Shown here: positions 41,101-49,791 of the stretch, one piece after another
Layout of the letters: each line of letters starts with the position of its first letter
Numbering within the stretch: the stretch's first letter is position 1
Assembly: GCA_032207245.1 (NCBI GenBank)
Contig: CM063499.1
Span: 87,157,699 to 87,221,698 of the forward strand
Origin: Pardosa pseudoannulata
Taxonomy: Eukaryota > Arthropoda > Arachnida > Araneae > Lycosidae
DNA length: 64,000 nucleotides
Direction: 5' to 3'
Notes under the pieces: model-generated
What the model was told of the DNA's origin: nothing
Database searches by the model: none
What the model saw: only the letters and a program-made list of their open reading frames with translations
Translations under genes and position numbers: made by a program

Positions 41101-44100
41101 AATTTCATTAAAAATAAAACTACAGAGCTACAAGTATTTTTTTTTTCCAAAAAGTTTTCGTGGATAACAAAATTGGAACCCCTGATCTATACTGATAACA
41201 ATTTTTTTTTCTTAAAATATTTTATGAAACACTATAAATTAATGCAAAAATTTGTGTTTTGGTAGAGTTTTTTTTATATAAGTAATTCATATTTGATACC
41301 AAACTTTTAATGTAGAAATTTATTTAACTATTATCATTAGATTTTTTTAAAAAACGAATATTTAATATATACATATACAATTATAACAATAACAAACAAC
41401 TATAACAATCCTTATTTTTTTAAATCTCCCCCCTTTAACAACAACAAAAAAACTTTAATCAGGTTTTGCATGTATTGAATCTAGGCTGTAGATATATTGC
41501 AAATATCCATTACTCAAATTATTTAATTTTAAAAAAATATTTTAAGACAATTTAATATACTTGATGTAACTTTAAAAAATATTTTTTTTTTACATATAAG
41601 CAATTCATATTTGATACCCAACTTTTAATGTAGAAATTTATTTAACTATTATTATAATTTGAGTTTTTAAAAATGAATAATATATATATATATACAATTA
41701 TAACAATAACAAACAACTATAACAATTCTTATTTTTTTAAATCCCCCCCACCTTTAACAACAACAAAAAAACTTTAATCAGGTTTTACATGTATTGGTTT
41801 GGTTTGGAGCGCTACGGTCTACTTTTTGCAACACAAGGGCTAATGAGACCGGGACCTACTGCTTAAAGCCGATTCCGAATGGCTACAAACATCCATGCCA
41901 CTGTGAGATTTGAACCCACGAACTCCGGTTCCGATTGCATGTATTGAATCTAGGCTGTAGATATAATGCAAATACCCATCACTCAAATTATTTAATTTAA
42001 AAAAAATATTTTAAGACAATTTAATATACTTTACGTAATTTCAAAAAAGGTACAAATAAAATATTTTATATATAATACCGACCATTATACATTTAATTTA
42101 TATATAATATAAATTAAATTTATTTTCCATGGTCAAAAAGATAAATTGAAACTTACTAAAAAAACTTTTAACCACGGCATAAATTTTAATACAGGAAAAA
42201 AATTCATCATAACTTAGAATTTTTAAGTGAGTTTTCTAGACTAAATGATTCAGAAATTTTACCATTTATGGCTGAAATTTCTTCTGGCATCCTCCATTTT
42301 TTATGCCAGTCACCTTTTTCTTTATTTTCTATAAAAGTTTTTAAGTCATTTTGGATGCCAGAAATGTTGTTTAATTTACTCTCCGGAGTTTGGGTGTTTG
42401 ATAGGAAAGGAGAATAATCATGAGTAAGAAAGAAATGGGACTTTTTACAAACACCTGAAAAAGTAAGAAACAGGTTTTGACTTAAAACACACTTATGAAA
42501 TTTAATTAAGTTACCATTTTGAAGGAAAGTTTTAATTTCTTTTTAAAATATTTATGAGGAGTATAAATTTTAATATTTTGAAGAAAACTAAAAAACTTAG
42601 ATGAAAATGCTTTAAATAAGTTTTTTCTTAAATAATTTTTCTACTGTTTTGTACAACATTATGCTCCTCTCTAGTCTCCCTAACATAAGATTTTTAAGTC
42701 GCTGTCAACAAAATGAAACCATCTAATTGGTTTCTTTCCCTCTCTAATATAGTTTTGGTAAATGTAAGCTTTTTTTACTCAGTTTTTCTCAACTTTGAAT
42801 AAATGTCCTAGCCACCAATTTCTATGACATTTTATGATCTTAATCATTAGCGTTCCGCACATTTTTGTTCCATTGCCTACCAGCAACTCCAGCACATTTT
42901 CGCTGCGGAACTAGTGAAATGGAGTTTTATTTTAAGTGAGGAAAACCTCACGAACTTATGACTGCTTTTAATTTTGTTTATTTGATACATATGCACTTCT
43001 TGCAAATGAAAGATAGATTTTGTAATTCATCATGGTGTGATATCTTTGGAAACAACCTCCCATAGGCATCGTGGGTTTACTTAGTATAATTTCAGAACCA
43101 CTACTTGAAGTGTCAGAATTATAATCAACATTTGTCTTTTGCAATATCTTTTAACACTTGGAAATCAAACACGTTTTTCCTATCACTCAACTCTAAATTC
43201 TTATCATAATTACTTTTCTCCATGTTGCTAACCATAAAAAAAAGGCCAAACAACAGTTTAAGGTATCCGTCTATGTTGAAAACATCATTTTTTATTTCTC
43301 TATTGTAAAATTTCAACTTTTAGGCTTCTAAATCTGTTTTTGCTTTGTCTCTACGGCATTTTAAAGAAAAGTTACAGTGGTTTAAACATCAGTGACAGCT
43401 GTCAAAACAAAACGGAAGTAGCGACTTTGGAACTGGAAGTTGTGAATTTAAAGCCTTCTAAAGAGAATTTTTTGGACAAAACTTTTAAAATTTTCATGAA
43501 GATTAGTTTAAACATTTTTTCTAGTATTTTTAATAATTCCCAACTTGGCAATTAGAAAGTTTTGAAACAAGAAAGTGTGGGGAATTTTAAACAAATATTT
43601 TAATTTTTTAATAGTTAAAGTTGCATTCATAAACTTCAAATGCGTTTTTCTCAGAACTGTATTTTTTTAATAAAATGTTGAAACTTGAAATGTGATTCCT
43701 CAAAAAGTTTTTAAAATATTGTGTTGAAAATTATTATAAATGCTTTTGATAGTATTTACTAATAAATGACCTAAAAGCTTTAAATTTGGATAATTTTTAA
43801 TGATGTTACACTCATAGTTATATATAAAGGTAATGAAAATTCATTAAAAATTCAATGTGTATGATTTTGAAGGACCAAAATTTTTTTATGAAATGTAAAT
43901 TAAGCAAAGATTTTAGGTGATTCACTAGTCCAGTGTATAAGAAATGTGTTGCATCAAAAAATATTGAAATAATTTAATTTATTAAAAAATGAGACCTTTT
44001 GAAAAAAACCCGATTTTTTTACTATATTTTCTTCATTTATTAGAAATTTTATAAAAACTTCTCCATGAATAAATTTTTTAAGTGCAATTTTCTATGATAA

Positions 44101-47100
44101 TATAAAAAATATATCTAAAAATGTAAAAACAAACTAGTTTCTATGTTTAAAGAAAAAAGTTCTTCAAAACTAGACGGATACCTTAATTGTAACAGTACAG
44201 AGAATGAGTACGTTCTAACTACAGATAAAAAATACCAATGCAGCACCTTAAACATAGTCATGCTAAAAACATTTGGCTCCACAGTAGAGCCTACAGAACA
44301 AATGCCGAATGGCACCTTAGCAGAGCCAACAAATCGCTAAGGGTTAATAATGTCTGACTGTCTATATTTTTGGTTAATTTTAAATTTAAACATTGATCTC
44401 CAAACACAGATTTTACAAACTGTGCCAAATATTTTTCTTACTTTTACCAAGCAAAATACAATTTAAAACAATTATTTTCATCACTGAATTCATATATATC
44501 CTGTTTTTAAAAACCTAAAGTTATAATAGAAAATATGTGTAGAAGTTGATATAAAACTTACCATTATTTGTTTCTACATTTTGGTTTTCTTGTACTTTCT
44601 GTTGTTCTGGATCATTGTACGTTGAATTTCCAGTTATGGTATCAATATAAATTTTTCTCTGGTTTTTTGGTTCAGAATACTGCTTCCAGCGATTCTGAGG
44701 ATCTTCCGATTTTTTAGTACATAAGTTTTCAGCATGACTTTCATTAAAAACTACTTCATCACTATTAGGACAAATAGGCAAAATTATATCATTCTTGCCA
44801 GAGCAGTCAAGCGTACAATTTATCAAGTTCTCTTTTTCAATATTATTATAAATGTGATTTTGTTGCACATCTATATTTTCAGTTTTATCACAGGCATTAT
44901 ATTGTTCTGCTTCTAAGTTAGAATTACTTAATTTTTTATCTTTATCTAAACTTTCATCATCAACATTTACTCGTCCTTCAGTAGGTGGCTCTGTAAAAAG
45001 TTCTTTGGAAATACAATTTGACAGGCATTCATCAGATTGTTCAGAATTATTTTTGTTTAATGAACAACCATCTGATATAGATGGAAGACATTCAGTAAAG
45101 GGATATGACTCAAGATTAATATCACAACTGGATTTCACATCAAACACTGATGAGTTGTTTTTGAAAAAGTGAGATTTTTTTTCCAAAGTATCCCGACTTT
45201 GTGAAAAAAGAGATGGTGATTCAGTCTGACTATTTTCAATTATTTTATCACTTTCACTTAAATTTTTGTTCTTGGAGTTCGATAAATCAGGATTATTACT
45301 TCTATCAGAATGGGAATTAAATATGTCATCATTTAAGATACCTTTAGCTGCCAAAGCTATATTAGTGGATACATCATGCATGCCTTCATTTGTACAAGTT
45401 AGCTTTATGCCCTCCTGTTCTAAAGTCATGTCCATCCCTAAATCATCCTCTTTTCGCATCAGTAATTCTGTATTTTCTGAACATTTATTCTCCTCTGACA
45501 TCTCTTGCTCATTAACACTAAATAGATCTTTACTACTACTGTGTTTTAAACTATTATTTGAACCTACATCCATTGCGCCATTCTCTTGTTCATTCATACT
45601 TTTTAAATTCTCAAAATCTGCAGCGATTGTATTAGGAGAAACAAAATTTTGAACTTCATGATTATGAGTGACTGTATCAGTATAACCATTGTATTTATCT
45701 TTCCCAAATACGTGAAATGTATCTGCTGATATGTACTTAGAATTTTTTATAACTTTTTCACTTGTGAAAGCATGCAGATTAAAGGTAGAGCAATGTAACT
45801 CATTAAAACTAGTACTTTTAGTTTCTTTTATCTTGCATATTGCAGAAGCTTCAGGTGTAGAATTAATTGACATTTTTTCAGAAGATTCACCTGTGTTAGG
45901 TACATCATAAAATTTACTTAAGAAGTCGACTTCTGAATTAATCCTAACATATGACTGATTTTCAATATCCATCATATTATCTTCAACTAATTCAGTTGTA
46001 TTATTTATATCAATCATTGAGTTTTCACTAGGAGATTGTTTCAGTTTTTTTGTTGAAGACATTTCAATGTCATTATTTAGAAAATGAAGTAGATCTTCCG
46101 TAGCAGGCGTAGCATCTTTATCCCAAGCTTTTCTCAAATTTTTTCTTTCCAATCTGTTTGAACGCCTCAAACCCTGTAATGGCAGTTTAGATGGTTCTTT
46201 TTCAAATGTAAACCTAGACACGTTTCTTGCTTTTCCTCCTATTGTTACAGAAGGACACTGAAAAGTTTTATCTTTTGTTACTTTTACACCAAGTCCATCT
46301 TCACATTCAGAATCCCTGGTGCTGTTGATATGTTCAACTCGATCTGCTCCTAATAAAACTGAAGAACACTGTGAGGATTTATTATTCAAATTCAATTTAC
46401 TGCATTTTGTCGTTTCAGGTTTTTCCTTATTCAAGTCAAGACGTAAATGATTTGATGGGCTATTTTTAACACACAATGAATTTGACTTATTGTTTGTTTT
46501 AGGGCAGACCTTTTCCTGTCTTTTATCCAATTTGCTATTACTGGGTTGATATATTTTCACTTTTTTGGGCAAAAACTTAAATTTATCCTTCAGCTTCAGA
46601 AAATTCGAACTGCTGGTACCAGTCTCTAAATCAGACAATGTACTTTTAACAGGAACGTGTAACATAATAGGACTTCCAGAAGGAAACACAGATCTACAAG
46701 GAATTCCAAATTCTTCTTCAGAATTAGGAAATTTTTTTGTACTTTTGTCATTTATAGCAAAGTTTTGTTCAGAAACTGATTTTAAAGTGTCTAACGTAGA
46801 TACACTGGATACAAATGAGTCAGAATATAAATAAGGTTCCTGAACATGTAACTTTGTCGTTTTTTTGCTACTAACAAAGTCAGACTGAGTATGTACATCT
46901 GTCTTTTTGTTAACATTTGGAATAAACTGATCTGACCTGATAGCTACAGATATACAAGAATTATCAGAATATTTTAGTGATATTTTTGTGTTATGTTCAA
47001 CAGTATTATCATTGTGGGGATTTACAACTTCAGGAACTGTGACCCTACGGTGAACAGCATTAGAAAATAAACCTTGCTTGCAATCTTGTACATCAAAATT

Positions 47101-48933
47101 AAGATAATTATGATTTATTCCTAGATCAGCATTAAATAAACCTGTCTCAGACTCGTTACCACTAGAATACAAATTCTCTTTTTTAAGAAAATCTATTAAA
47201 CTATCTTCCACAATTTTTAATACTATAGGCCAATCTGAAAATTCAATCATAGTTTTTCTTGGCTCGAATATAATATCGTATTTATCATAAGGGCAGGAAA
47301 TATTAATAACAAAAATGCACATAGAATAATTTTTAGAAGGACTAGAACTATCAGGAGTTAAACTATTATTGTTGGATTTTTGTCTTGAACTCAAAGCTTT
47401 ATTTAAAATGCTATTAATTAATTTATGTAATTTTGTTTTAAGTATCCGTCGCTTATTAATATAGAGGAACTGAAGTTCTTTAGATATATGACAAACTGTA
47501 CTAACATATCCATTTATTTCATATTCATCTTTTTTGTAGTCGATATTTTTCAAATTACTAGCAATACCCTTACCAAACATTTGGAGAAAAGAATAATGCA
47601 ACGAGGAGCATTTCTTTAACTGCAAACTCATTTCACCAGTAACTTCATTTTTTAGCGTAAATGATATGTTAGGATGCATAAGAGCAATGCTCTGGAGGAG
47701 TCTGCGACACTCTTCAAGATCTAATACCTCAGAAATTGAATTTTTTCGAACTGGCATATTGTACATAAAATCATAAACAGAAACTGTGGTTCCTTTACTT
47801 GGACGACTATTAAGAGATTTTTTGGGGTCAGCTGCCTTACCTTGAGTGAATATTTTACAGTAAGTTTCATTTGAAGAAGCAGTTCGTGATTCAATCATTA
47901 AAATAGAAGATATTTCTTTTAAACTTGCCAGAGCTTCGCCTCGAAAACCCCCACTTCTAAGATTTTGAAGATCATTGAGTGTATGACACTTGCTTGTTGC
48001 ATACCTAAGGGCAAAAAGTGAAAATAAAATATGTACGGTTTTATTATTTTATCACTAAGTAACTTTACACATGATAATATTGTACAAGCATTTTAAAATT
48101 CATATTATTTCATAAAAACCAATTCATTTATTTGAATAAAATACCATGAAGATATCAGTAAAAAGTAATACAGTGTACTCTGCTTAATGTGATATGTTTG
48201 GGACACTGTGATTTTGATAACAATAACCAATTGATAACAATAAACGATATACAAAATTAGATAAGTTTACTCCCCCCCTTTAATTCACATATACTACCTT
48301 TCAAAATCAAATGAAAAAACTCACCTTATATTTATGTACTGTATATTATCCTTTAAGACATAAGAATTGTTTATATAATGAAAATAATGATCCATTGTTG
48401 ACTGTTTACAACTCTTTCGAAGCACATTGATAAATCGTTCATATTCATAAGGTTCTTTAAAGTCATCGGAGCAGTGTTGTGCTCCACGTTTCAACACTTT
48501 CAATGCACTTCAGAAGCTGAAAAATGTTTAACTGTCCTGCAATATTGCGCTGACTCCAGGGTTCCCACTCTTTTGACAGAACAAAAATTAAGGACTTTTT
48601 AATCACTTTCTAAGGAGCAAAGTAACTTTTTATAAGGACCTACTTGAAATACATGACATAATGGCATAAACCCTATCTCCTGAGGAACATATTTTAATGA
48701 TTATGAACCAGATAAAGCATGTTCAAGAAATACCCTACGATATTTCAGAATTAAGTTTTTAAAAATGCCTAAAAATTAATATAAGATAAATCTATTTGAC
48801 AAAACCTAATTTGGAAAAATGTACACCTAAAGTTTTTTGAGTAATCAAACTAAAAATAAATTGTGAATAAAAACAATATTATAAACAGTTTTTCCTGAGG
48901 GTTTAAAAATGACAGATATATATTTATATAAGA

Positions 48934-48972
<39 letters not shown>

Positions 48973-49716
48973 TAGCTGATTATACCCGGTGTTGCCTGGG
49001 CAACGCTGCATTCCAATTTAAAAATTCAGGAGTTTTTAAGCACCTTTGATGAAAATTAAGTAGTTTTAAGGGCCTATAAAAATGAAAGATAAAATTAAGG
49101 AGTTCTTAAGGACCTTTAAGGACCGTGGGAACCCTGTGACTCATATTTGGTAACCTGTTATAACAATTTAAAATTTTGACATTTAATTTTAATGTTAAAT
49201 CATTTTGCTTTCTGGCTTCCATATCAACAAGCTGTACATAAGCGAGCAAGGCATAAAATGTGAATACACTCCTTCTCAGCTTCAAACAGAATTTGTTGCC
49301 TTCTGCTTATCTGACAACCATTGACCACCAACAGGGTGTGCGTATTTTTGAAAAATTACAGGAATATGTAATTTCCTACTCCTTTATTTTTTCAGGAGGG
49401 GACTGGTCCCCCAAATACCTCCCCTTTGCCTACAACCTTGATATACACCAGATCATAACTTTTTAGAAGTTTTTGTTAGGCATTGAGAAAATGCCATTCT
49501 TGTGCATAATTGTAGTTAAGATGTGACTACAAATGCTTGACATATTTAAAAGTAAAATGGCTAATATTTATGTTTCTAGAAGATGATTCTTAGGTAACAT
49601 CTATCCAAATTTTGTCAATATAATGCTTTTTGGACTTATTACATATTTTATTGGATCCCATAGATAAAATTTCCAGACCTTTAGATTTTTCTATGTTCAT
49701 TTCATTTACCCCAAAG

Positions 49717-49791
<75 letters not shown>

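Noticed and set aside
43125..43555. Short frames on both strands in MLH3 intron 2
   Set aside because: No similarity to MLH3 or to a piggyBac transposase could be seen; left inside the possible TTAA element.
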